From an uncultured Aquimarina sp. (GTDB lineage Bacteria; Bacteroidota; Bacteroidia; Flavobacteriales; Flavobacteriaceae): a DNA stretch of 64,000 bases. The notes below the pieces were generated by a model. That model was not told where the DNA came from, did not search any database, and was given only the letters and a program-made list of their open reading frames with translations. Shown here one piece after another: positions 56,276 to 64,000 of the stretch. The stretch's first letter is position 1; every line of letters starts with the position of its first letter. The stretch lies in the NCBI GenBank assembly GCA_947500845.1, contig CANMTP010000007.1, forward strand, positions 1-64,000, written 5' to 3'. A program made the translations under genes and the position numbers.

Positions 56276-57529
56276 TTGAAGCAATTAGGTTACTTACTAC
56301 TGCTTATGGTAGTATTATTTTCGTGTCAAAAAGAGAAAAAAGAAGCAAAAGTTATAGTTCCTGAAGTAGTTGAGGAAGAAAAAGCGCCTCCGGTAATTAA
56401 GGAATTTGGATATGTTCTGGATAATTTTAAAGTAGTAAAGGATACGATTAAACCTGGCGATAGCTTTGGTGCAATTATGGATACTCATGGTATCAGTAGG
56501 GCCAAAGTATTCGAAATCACCAACAAAATAAAAGACACGTTCAATGTAGCTCGAATTATGGCTGGTAAACCCTATATGCTACTCAAAACCAAAGACACTA
56601 CAGAAAAAGCACAAGTATTTGTTTATCAGAATAACAAAATAGATTATACGGTAATTGATTTTAGAGACAGTATCATAGCCCAAAAACGAAAAAAACCTGT
56701 CAAATTAGTTGAAAAAACAGCATCAGGTACTATTCACAGTAGTTTAATGCAAACCTTTGATGACTTAGATCTCAATTTTTTGGTTGCCTACAAGATGGCA
56801 GATATTTATGCCTGGACTATAGATTTTACTAGACTTCAGGCAGGAGATCGATTTAAGGTAATGTATACCGAAAAGTTTATAGATGATACTATTCCCGCAG
56901 GAATAGATCAAATTAAGGCATCTTATTTTGAGCACGTTGGAAAACCTATTTACGCGTTTAGATTTGAGAATGATTCTATAAACGGATCTATCGATTATTT
57001 TGATGAAGAAGCCAATAACTTACGCAGAGCATTTCTTACAGCTCCGGTTAAATTCAGTAGGATTTCCTCGAGATATAATCTTAGGCGTAGAATTAAATAT
57101 TATGGTAATAGAATAAGACCACATAGAGGTACCGACTTCGCAGCACCAATAGGAACCCCTATTTTAGCCACTGCAGATGGTATTGTAACAAAATCAGAAC
57201 GCAAAGGAGGCAATGGTAAATATGTAAAAATACGCCATAACGCTACTTACGATACTCAATACCTTCATATGAGCAGGCAAGCTGTAAAAGTAGGACAGTT
57301 CGTAAAACAAGGAGATGTTATAGGATATATCGGTATGACTGGTAATACGGCAGGTCCTCATGTCTGTTATAGATTTTGGAAAAATGGAAGAGAAGTAGAT
57401 CCTTTTAAACAAGATCTTCCTGCTTCAAAACCTTTATCCGACAGTCTTAGACCTCAATTTTTTAAGTATATAGAACCCATAAAAGCAACTTTAGATAGCA
57501 TTCAATTTAAACCACAAGAAATTTTGTAA
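56276..57529 (+). CDS. M23 family metallopeptidase lipoprotein with His-to-Cys change
   Basis: A 417-residue envelope lipoprotein likely to cut peptidoglycan cross-bridges. It starts at TTG 56276; the lipobox LFSC gives Cys17. An N-terminal domain resembling the OapA/Csd3 type (about 45-130, [18 protein letters not shown]) precedes the M23 domain (about 275-385). HxxxD is present as His283 and Asp287 in HRGTD, and YLHMS supplies another His, but the final H-x-H motif reads His362-Val-Cys364 ([12 protein letters not shown]), replacing the usual zinc-binding histidine. Cysteine may bind zinc instead. pgi follows after one base. Confidence 0.88.
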   Translation: MKQLGYLLLLMVVLFSCQKEKKEAKVIVPEVVEEEKAPPVIKEFGYVLDNFKVVKDTIKPGDSFGAIMDTHGISRAKVFEITNKIKDTFNVARIMAGKPYMLLKTKDTTEKAQVFVYQNNKIDYTVIDFRDSIIAQKRKKPVKLVEKTASGTIHSSLMQTFDDLDLNFLVAYKMADIYAWTIDFTRLQAGDRFKVMYTEKFIDDTIPAGIDQIKASYFEHVGKPIYAFRFENDSINGSIDYFDEEANNLRRAFLTAPVKFSRISSRYNLRRRIKYYGNRIRPHRGTDFAAPIGTPILATADGIVTKSERKGGNGKYVKIRHNATYDTQYLHMSRQAVKVGQFVKQGDVIGYIGMTGNTAGPHVCYRFWKNGREVDPFKQDLPASKPLSDSLRPQFFKYIEPIKATLDSIQFKPQEIL

Positions 57530-57530
57530 A

Positions 57531-59171
57531 ATGACATTACCAACTATCAACCCCACCACCACAAAAGCCTGGGAAGCATTGAAATCCCATTATGAGCATA
57601 TAAAAAATACACATCTCAAAGATCTTTTTGAGCGGTTTCCAAATCGTGCAAATGACTTTTCTATTTCTTGGAACGATTTCTATGTCGATTATTCAAAAAA
57701 CAGAATTGATGAAACTACCAAAAAATTATTAATAGAACTAGCCAAAGAAGTGAAGCTTGATAAAGCTATACAACATTATTTTGGAGGAAGTAGTATTAAT
57801 GAAACCGAGGAAAGAGCAGTACTACATACGGCGTTAAGAGCTCCTTCGAATCAAAACATAAAAGTTGACGGGAAAAATGTAATTCCCGAGGTTTATGCGG
57901 TAAAGGAAAAAATAAAGAACTTCAGCAATCAGGTAATTTCTGGTGAATTGAAGGGACATACAGGTAAAGCCTTCACAGATATTGTAAATATAGGTATTGG
58001 CGGATCTGACCTGGGTCCTGCCATGATAACAGAATCACTAGAATTCTATAAAAATCATCTTAAGGTACACTTTATCTCAAATGTAGATGGAGATCACGTA
58101 CATCAAAATCTAAAAGGATTAGACCCGGAAACTACATTGTTTGTAGTGGTTTCTAAGACTTTTTCTACCCAGGAAACTTTATCGAACGCGACAACCGCCA
58201 GAAATTGGTTTACCAAAAAAGCACCAAAAGATGCTGTAGGCAACCATTTTGTAGCAGTATCCAGTAACATTACTAATGTAACAAATTTTGGCATTTCAGA
58301 AGAAAACATATTCCCTTTATGGGACTGGGTTGGTGGACGCTTCTCGCTATGGAGTGCAGTTGGACTATCAATAAGTCTTTCGGTAGGGTATGAAAACTAT
58401 GAGGCATTACTAGAAGGTGCATACGAAATGGATGAGCATTTTAAGAATACCTCCTTCGAAGAAAACATACCTGTTATCCTAGGTATGCTAAGTATATGGT
58501 ATAACAATTTCTTTAATGCAGAAAGTGAAGCGATTATCCCTTATTCTCAATATTTACATAGACTTCCTGCCTATTTACAACAAGGAATTATGGAGAGCAA
58601 TGGAAAAAGTGTCGATCGCAATGGTAATCCTATTACTTACCAAACCGGAACCATTATCTGGGGGGAACCGGGAACCAATGCACAGCATGCATTCTTTCAG
58701 TTAATTCACCAGGGAACCAAATTAATTCCTGCAGAGTTTATAGGATTTAAATATTCTCTGTTTGAAGATCAGGATCACCAGGACAAATTAATGGCCAATT
58801 TCTTTGCTCAAACCGAAGCATTGATGAATGGTAAAACCAAAGCAGAAGTGCTTGATGAACTAAAATCAAAGAATTTATCCGAGGATAAACTAAAAAAACT
58901 TACTCCTTTCAAAATTTTTGAAGGAAATAAACCGACAACAACTTTACTAATTAATAAATTGACCCCAAAAAGCTTAGGGGCATTGGTATCAATGTATGAG
59001 CAACGTATCTTTGTTCAAGGAGTGGTATGGAATATTTTCAGTTATGACCAATGGGGAGTAGAATTAGGAAAGCAATTAGCTACAAAAATCTTATCAGAAA
59101 TTAACAATGTCAAAGTTTATCAACATGATTCGTCTACACAAAAGCTTTTAGAGCGTTATCTGACTAAATAA
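57531..59171 (+). CDS. pgi: Glucose-6-phosphate isomerase
   Basis: The glycolytic enzyme interconverting glucose-6-phosphate and fructose-6-phosphate. The 546-residue length and the signatures [19 protein letters not shown] (about 151-169), [12 protein letters not shown], and [20 protein letters not shown] (near 380-400) are typical, with the catalytic His in [12 protein letters not shown] context and Glu in the MESNGK region. It follows the M23 gene by one base, so both are on one mRNA, possibly to match cell-wall turnover with sugar supply; this link is speculative. Confidence 0.97.
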   Translation: MTLPTINPTTTKAWEALKSHYEHIKNTHLKDLFERFPNRANDFSISWNDFYVDYSKNRIDETTKKLLIELAKEVKLDKAIQHYFGGSSINETEERAVLHTALRAPSNQNIKVDGKNVIPEVYAVKEKIKNFSNQVISGELKGHTGKAFTDIVNIGIGGSDLGPAMITESLEFYKNHLKVHFISNVDGDHVHQNLKGLDPETTLFVVVSKTFSTQETLSNATTARNWFTKKAPKDAVGNHFVAVSSNITNVTNFGISEENIFPLWDWVGGRFSLWSAVGLSISLSVGYENYEALLEGAYEMDEHFKNTSFEENIPVILGMLSIWYNNFFNAESEAIIPYSQYLHRLPAYLQQGIMESNGKSVDRNGNPITYQTGTIIWGEPGTNAQHAFFQLIHQGTKLIPAEFIGFKYSLFEDQDHQDKLMANFFAQTEALMNGKTKAEVLDELKSKNLSEDKLKKLTPFKIFEGNKPTTTLLINKLTPKSLGALVSMYEQRIFVQGVVWNIFSYDQWGVELGKQLATKILSEINNVKVYQHDSSTQKLLERYLTK

Positions 59172-59438
59172 TCAACTGGTTTTAAAGTGAATTATAAAGC
59201 CAGATTTTTCAATTTTTGACTCGTTTTGGGTATAGCAGTTGCAGATTTTTGGCAAGAATAATTAACATTTTTTTAGTTAATAACTTTTGAATATCTTCAA
59301 CTCATTGATTGCCAATATAATCCAAAAATACTTTTACCTTAATCATATACAAATTTTGTGAAAAACTCTTAACATTATGGTAAAGTTAGTTTGCATAAAG
59401 ATTTGTTTTTTTGCACGGATTAATTAACTCAATTTTTT

Positions 59439-62400
59439 ATGAAAAAGATTACATTTTTATTTGTTGTAATCCTTATAGCATTCGTTGGGGAAACGTATGC
59501 TCAAGGGGTAACTACTTCCGCTATAGGAGGTAAAGTAACAGACAATACAGGAGGTCCATTACCAGGAGCCAATGTTATAGCGGTTCATCAACCATCTGGT
59601 ACCACATATGGTGCCACTACAGATTTTGATGGGTTTTATAGAATTTCTGGTATGCGTACCGGCGGACCTTATACAGTGACAATTTCGTATGTAGGGTTTA
59701 GTGATGCCAAAAAAGAAAACTTATTCCTTGATTTAGGGCAAACGTATAGGTTTAGCACACAAATGCAGGAAGAAGCTAACGCACTTGAGCAAGTTGTAAT
59801 CACTGTAACTAACGATGGGCTTTTTGATTCTAACAAAACAGGAGCAGAAACTAACGTAGGACAACGACAAGTAAACACGCTTCCATCACTTTCTCGAAAC
59901 ATTTCTGATTTTGCCCGATTAACACCACAAGCTCAAGTTAGTGGTGATAATCAAATCTCAATTGCTGGTCAAAACAATCGTTTAAATGCTATTTATATAG
60001 ATGGTGCAGTTAATAACGATGTTTTTGGATTAGCCGCAAGTGGAACAAATGGAGGGCAAACTGGTGTTAGTCCAATATCCCTTGACGCTATTGAATCTTT
60101 TCAAATTAATGTTGCTCCTTTTGACGTAAAGCAATCTGGTTTTGCAGGAGGTTCTATTAATGCAATCACAAGATCGGGTACTAATGATTTTAAAGGTTCT
60201 GCATACTATCTTTTTAGAAATGAAAGCCTCGCAGGTAAAACTCCAGTAAAGTTATTAGATGATGATGATTCTAGAGAAAAATTAGCCGAGTTTACTGCAG
60301 AGACATTTGGTGTACGTATTGGTGGGCCTATTATCGAAGATAAACTCTTCTTCTTTTTAAACTATGAGCGTCAGGACAATGAGACACCTCAACCCTTTGT
60401 ATTTGATACTTATAGAGGAAGTGCCAGTGAAGCAGATATTAATGATTTGGCAAATTTTTTACGAACTAATTATGGATATGAGCCGGGTGCTTTAGATGGT
60501 GCAGATCAGCTTACTAGTAATAAAATAATTGCAAAAATAGACTGGAATATCAATGAAAATAATAAATTATCGCTACGCCATAGCTATGTGAAAGCGGATC
60601 AATTTAATGCTAGTACTTCGAGTCCAACTAGAATTCAGTTTACTAATCGATCTTTACAATTCGAATCAATAACTAATTCCTCTTCATTAGAATTAAATTC
60701 TAAAATAGGGAATACAATGGCAAATAACCTTGTTATCGGGTATACTTCCGTAAATGATAATAGAGACATAGTTGGAGATCCTTTTCCGTCGGTAGAAATA
60801 TCAAATAGAGATACCAACGATCAAATTAGATTTGGATCAGAACCATTTTCCACAGGTAATTTCTTAGATCAACAAATTTTCACCTTAACAAATAATTTTG
60901 AGATTTATTCTGGGAGGCACACAATTACTTTAGGTACTAATAACGAATTTTCTTCAGCAGAAAATTTATTTATTCGACAAAATTTTGGAGACTACAGATT
61001 TGGTAGTATTGCTGATTTTCTTTCTGGAGCCCCGAGTGCAGCGAATCGATATAGAAGAGGCTATTCTTTATTAGGTGGTCTGGGAGACGATTCTTTGGGT
61101 GCAGCAGACTTCGATTTGTTTCAGTTTGGAATCTACATTCAGGATGAAGTTAGCATAACAGATAATTTCAACTTTACTATGGGGATTCGTGTTGATATTC
61201 CTTATTGGGCTGATGGAGATGCAAATACTGATTTCAATAATAGAACAGTAAGTTTATTAGAAGGTGCTGGTAAAAATTTGCAAGGTGCTAGAGTAGGTAA
61301 AGGAATAGACCCTAGAGCACATATTTCTCCAAGGTTAGGATTTAATTGGGATGTTAACGGTGACAAAACAACACAAATACGTGGTGGTTTAGGAATCTTT
61401 ACTTCTCGTGTTCCTTTAGTTTGGCCTGGAGGTACATATAATAACAATGGTAGATCCGTTGGTTTTATAGAAATTAATCGAGATATAGATGAAGGTGTTT
61501 TTACACCCACTTTTGAACCTAATGTAAATCAGCAATTTACTGATCCTGAAGCAGGAACTGGTGCTGTAGGCGGACAAGTAGACTTATTTGCTTCTGATTT
61601 TATGTTACCACAAGTGATGAAATATAACATTGCTATAGATCAAAAACTTCCTGCTGGATTTACTATTTCTGCAGATTTCATTTACAATGATAATATTAAT
61701 GCAGTACAATATGAAAATCTAAACCTTAGGGGTCCAGAATTTACATCTACGGGTACGGGAGCTAGACCTAACTACGGGTTTAACTTGGTGGATCCTACGT
61801 ATACAGGAATATTCCTTGCTTCAAATACAGGTGAAGGATCATCTTATAATATTTCTACAACTGTAGGTCATAGATTCTTGAGCTCTTTGGTTAATGTATA
61901 TTCCCAATTAAGTTATTCATATGGAGATTCTGATGGTTTGTTTGACGGAACTTCTTCACAAAACAGCTCTCAGTGGAATTTCTTAGAAACAGTAAATGGC
62001 TCTAATAGGCCTGCTGTTTCCACATCAGACTTTGCTCAGGGACATCGTTTCCTAGCCAATGCTACCGTAGAATTTAAGTGGAATGAAAATATCAAAACTC
62101 GTATTGGATTCGTGTACGAAGGTGTCGATGGTTCTCCGTTTAGCTATGTTTATAATGATGATGGAGACTTATTAGCAGATACAGGTGAAAATTCTGCCCT
62201 AATTTATGTACCTGCCAGTCGTAACGAAATCAATTTGGTAGATGTTACTGATAGAGATACAGGAGCTGTTATTTCATCTGCAGAAGACCAATGGGAAGCA
62301 TTAAATGCGTTTATTGAAGGTAACGATTATTTACGAGGAAGAAGAGGTCAGTTTTCTGAACGTAATGGTGATAGAACTAAATGGAGCCACGTAATCGATT

Positions 62401-62693
62401 TAAAGTTTGCACAAGAGTTCTCAATTATGGGACTTGGTAAAAAGAACACTTTAGAATTTACTGCAGACATTTTCAACTTCACTAACTTGATTAATAAAGA
62501 CTGGGGAACACGATACTTTGTGAATAACGACAACGTAAGAGTGATCAGCTTTGCAGGTTTCGAATCTGATGATACAACACCTAGGTATACTTTTTCTGAT
62601 AGAGCTACTGAAGGTATTAACGATGTTGATGACGCTGGTTTAAACTCTTCAAGATGGCAGATGCAACTTGGACTTCGTTATACATTTAATTAA
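59439..62693 (+). CDS. Large Oar-like TonB-dependent receptor
   Basis: A 1084-residue outer membrane receptor of the Oar type: signal peptide about 1-21, carboxypeptidase-regulatory-like domain about 26-115 (GGKVTDNTGGPLPGANVIAV), plug about 118-235 (QISIAGQNNRLNAIYIDGAV, PFDVKQSGFAGGSINAITRSG) and a large barrel ending LRYTFN. No SusD-like neighbour or regulator is present. Proteins of this type may export or assemble surface proteins as well as import ligands. A strong terminator follows at 62716. Confidence 0.92.
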   Translation: MKKITFLFVVILIAFVGETYAQGVTTSAIGGKVTDNTGGPLPGANVIAVHQPSGTTYGATTDFDGFYRISGMRTGGPYTVTISYVGFSDAKKENLFLDLGQTYRFSTQMQEEANALEQVVITVTNDGLFDSNKTGAETNVGQRQVNTLPSLSRNISDFARLTPQAQVSGDNQISIAGQNNRLNAIYIDGAVNNDVFGLAASGTNGGQTGVSPISLDAIESFQINVAPFDVKQSGFAGGSINAITRSGTNDFKGSAYYLFRNESLAGKTPVKLLDDDDSREKLAEFTAETFGVRIGGPIIEDKLFFFLNYERQDNETPQPFVFDTYRGSASEADINDLANFLRTNYGYEPGALDGADQLTSNKIIAKIDWNINENNKLSLRHSYVKADQFNASTSSPTRIQFTNRSLQFESITNSSSLELNSKIGNTMANNLVIGYTSVNDNRDIVGDPFPSVEISNRDTNDQIRFGSEPFSTGNFLDQQIFTLTNNFEIYSGRHTITLGTNNEFSSAENLFIRQNFGDYRFGSIADFLSGAPSAANRYRRGYSLLGGLGDDSLGAADFDLFQFGIYIQDEVSITDNFNFTMGIRVDIPYWADGDANTDFNNRTVSLLEGAGKNLQGARVGKGIDPRAHISPRLGFNWDVNGDKTTQIRGGLGIFTSRVPLVWPGGTYNNNGRSVGFIEINRDIDEGVFTPTFEPNVNQQFTDPEAGTGAVGGQVDLFASDFMLPQVMKYNIAIDQKLPAGFTISADFIYNDNINAVQYENLNLRGPEFTSTGTGARPNYGFNLVDPTYTGIFLASNTGEGSSYNISTTVGHRFLSSLVNVYSQLSYSYGDSDGLFDGTSSQNSSQWNFLETVNGSNRPAVSTSDFAQGHRFLANATVEFKWNENIKTRIGFVYEGVDGSPFSYVYNDDGDLLADTGENSALIYVPASRNEINLVDVTDRDTGAVISSAEDQWEALNAFIEGNDYLRGRRGQFSERNGDRTKWSHVIDLKFAQEFSIMGLGKKNTLEFTADIFNFTNLINKDWGTRYFVNNDNVRVISFAGFESDDTTPRYTFSDRATEGINDVDDAGLNSSRWQMQLGLRYTFN

Positions 62694-62715
62694 GATATAA
62701 ATGAAATCAATTTCT

Positions 62716-62748
62716 AAAACCTCATTCAAAATCGAATGAGGTTTTTTT
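62716..62748 (+). terminator. Terminator of the Oar-like receptor gene
   Basis: AAAACCTCATTC and GAATGAGGTTTT form a 12-bp stem with a six-base loop, followed by a run of T's, 22 bases past the stop codon. Confidence 0.92.
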
Positions 62749-62794
62749 ATTCATATTACTTACCTTTGAGAAATTAATATATAGTAAAGATTGG

Positions 62795-62814
62795 ATCCCG
62801 CTCTTTAGCGGGAT
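62795..62814. repeat. Small isolated hairpin
   Basis: ATCCCGC and GCGGGAT form a perfect 7-bp stem with a six-base loop in the gap before the small membrane protein gene. No T run follows. It could be a REP-like remnant or an mRNA-stabilising stem. Confidence 0.45.
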
Positions 62815-62885
62815 TAATTCGACTTACTATTTTGCTATAAAAATTTCAGGATCAAAACAGAGTTTCATTAACTAAACACATCATT

Positions 62886-63326
62886 ATGTACGAAGCTATT
62901 CAAATCGTTCACTCCTATTGGGCCTATCTTGTCTTACTTATTGTTACACTTGCTACAATTAATGCACTAGCCGGTTTTTTTAGCAAAAGAGAATATGCTC
63001 CAAAAGATTTTAGAGTTTCTTTATTTGCCCTTATCGTCTCACATATTCAGTTATTGATCGGGATTATAATTTTCTTTCTCTCACCTCTTGTGGTCTGGTT
63101 TTCGGGAACACATAGCATGGGAGAAATCATGAAAGATTCAACATTACGTCTATACAATGTAGAGCATCCTTTAACGATGATTTTGATGATCGTTTTTATT
63201 ACCATAGGATATTCCAAACACAAGAAAAAGCTTACTTCTACCCCCAAATTTAAGATGTTGGCTATTTTCTATACGATTGCATGGATCCTAATGCTGTCAA
63301 GAATTCCGTGGGCGCAATGGTTTTAA
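62886..63326 (+). CDS. Small four-helix membrane protein, cytochrome b-like
   Basis: A 146-residue integral membrane protein with four hydrophobic segments (about 8-28, 43-68, 93-110 and 122-140). Histidines occur in helix-edge positions IVHSYWAYL (about residue 9), LIVSHIQLLIGIII (about 53) and NVEHPLTMIL (about 93), which suggests haem coordination as in cytochrome b561-type proteins; databases usually label such flavobacterial proteins cytochrome B. The metal-binding role is an inference from histidine placement. It is a single gene facing yjbQ tail to tail. Confidence 0.72.
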   Translation: MYEAIQIVHSYWAYLVLLIVTLATINALAGFFSKREYAPKDFRVSLFALIVSHIQLLIGIIIFFLSPLVVWFSGTHSMGEIMKDSTLRLYNVEHPLTMILMIVFITIGYSKHKKKLTSTPKFKMLAIFYTIAWILMLSRIPWAQWF

Positions 63327-63375
63327 CCCTATAACTTCTAAAAGGGAAATTCTATTTTGTATTCTCCCGGGGGGA

Positions 63376-63801
63376 CTAGGGACTTCCATAAGCCGTTACT
63401 ACCAACTCACGTGAGCCTCCGTGGTCTCTATGCTCACAAAGATAGATTCCTTGCCAGATACCTAGGTTTAATCTTCCGTTGGTGATTGGGATCTGTACCG
63501 AAGTTCCCATTAGAGAAGCTTTAATATGCGCCGGCATATCGTCAGGTCCTTCGTAAGTATGCATATAATAAGAAGCATTTTGGGGTACCATGATATTCAT
63601 ATGACTTTCGAAGTCTTGTCTTACCGTTGGATCGGCATTTTCATTAATCGTTAGACTTGCCGAAGTATGCTTAATGAATATCTGCAATTGCCCTATTTTG
63701 ATGTTTTTTATTTCCGGAATTTCAGAAATAATCTGTTCTGTGATCAAATAAAAGCCTCTTGGGTATGGTTTTAGTTGTATTTCCTTTTGGAAGAATTTCA
63801 T
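63376..63801 (-). CDS. yjbQ: Secondary thiamine-phosphate synthase-type enzyme YjbQ
   Basis: A 141-residue protein of the UPF0047/YjbQ family. Conserved segments are IFIKHTSASLTINENADPTV (about 45-65), HIKASLMGTSVQIPITNGRL and the C-terminal GIYLCEHRDHGGSRELVVTA with clustered histidines that may bind a metal. Some members have weak thiamine-phosphate synthase activity, but the true role is unsettled. The length is typical of the family and the gene appears to be transcribed alone. Confidence 0.92.
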   Translation of the reverse strand: MKFFQKEIQLKPYPRGFYLITEQIISEIPEIKNIKIGQLQIFIKHTSASLTINENADPTVRQDFESHMNIMVPQNASYYMHTYEGPDDMPAHIKASLMGTSVQIPITNGRLNLGIWQGIYLCEHRDHGGSRELVVTAYGSP

Positions 63802-63947
63802 CTTTAATTAATTTCAATGTGAAAATATAAATTTTGATTGTTTTTTAAGCTATTCCTCCTAAAAACGAGGGAAATTACAAACAATTGAAAATAAATAATT
63901 TAATACAAATTTCACAGTGATCACATATCGTATATCATTTAACTACC

Positions 63948-63955
63948 TACCTTTG
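63948..63955 (+). promoter_or_regulatory. -7 element for the gene at the right edge
   Basis: TACCTTTG is a perfect TAnnTTTG match, 24 bases before the ATG at 63979. A -33 TTG was not found at good spacing. Confidence 0.45.
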
Positions 63956-63978
63956 TCACCTAAATTTAGACACCTGCT

Positions 63979-64000
63979 ATGGATTTATCAAAAATAAATC
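63979..64000 (+). CDS. Start of a gene cut by the window edge
   Basis: An ATG follows a -7 element and opens MDLSKIN before the window ends. Seven residues are too few to name the product. It is listed because promoter and start codon agree in position. Confidence 0.35.

Noticed and set aside
63327..63375. A terminator between the small membrane protein and yjbQ
   Set aside because: The C/G-rich stretch has no stem of useful length followed by T's on either strand.
1..64000. CRISPR arrays, tRNA or rRNA genes, complete insertion sequences, prophage
   Set aside because: No regularly spaced repeats, no cloverleaf-like segments with a TTCGA-type arm outside genes, and no transposase, integrase or phage structural gene were seen.

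Overview
The window is typical of a low-GC marine member of the Flavobacteriaceae (Bacteroidota). The signs are several TonB-dependent receptors that begin with a carboxypeptidase-regulatory-like domain, a protein with a C-terminal type IX secretion sorting domain, DUF4270 and DUF4097 proteins, a zf-HC2/HEAT anti-sigma factor, a GlyQS-type glycyl-tRNA synthetase, and promoters with the phylum's TAnnTTTG element near -7. The genus cannot be settled from the sequence. No rRNA, tRNA, CRISPR array, prophage or complete insertion sequence was seen.

Layout. 0.2-7.7 kb (minus strand): two paralogous TonB receptors and a secreted SGNH/GDSL lipoprotein. 8.1-12.6 kb (minus): glmS, a DUF4270 lipoprotein and a short GT5 glycogen-synthase-like protein, divergent from panC, panD and a flippase-like membrane protein at 12.7-14.9 kb. 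14.9-18.7 kb: a degenerate esterase-fold protein, radA and a Tas-like aldo/keto reductase. 18.7-20.9 kb is sparse: orphan hairpins, a candidate small RNA, a gene remnant and two small secreted proteins of unknown function. 20.9-29.1 kb: an OmpA lipoprotein, exonuclease III, a large T9SS cargo protein, glyS and a coiled-coil membrane protein. 29.1-35.7 kb: comF, an Ig-like lipoprotein, an omega-amidase, and a MarR regulator divergent from a TonB receptor. 35.8-42.6 kb: ileS with a cysteine-poor DksA-like gene, then an ECF sigma/anti-sigma/DUF4097 operon. 42.8-46.7 kb: lspA, a response regulator, and a tightly packed operon of 5-FTHF cyclo-ligase, an AstE/AspA-like deacylase, a RimK-type ATP-grasp ligase and a RimB-like retropepsin. 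46.9-51.0 kb: uvrC and a patatin/BamA-type outer membrane phospholipase. 51.2-56.2 kb: aromatic amino-acid catabolism (hmgA, hppD, tryptophan 2,3-dioxygenase), with a four-helix-bundle gene flanked by inverted repeats lying between hmgA and hppD. 56.3-63.8 kb: an M23 peptidase, pgi, a large Oar-like TonB receptor, a small haem-protein-like membrane protein and yjbQ.

Most of the window is ordinary housekeeping and envelope biology. The places most worth a second look are the RimK/RimB/AstE operon, the inverted-repeat-bounded four-helix-bundle unit, two candidate small RNAs that share a conserved box before their terminators, a palindrome that looks like an operator of the MarR regulator, and several enzymes or regulators that lack canonical catalytic or metal-binding residues (esterase-fold protein, M23 peptidase, DksA-like protein).
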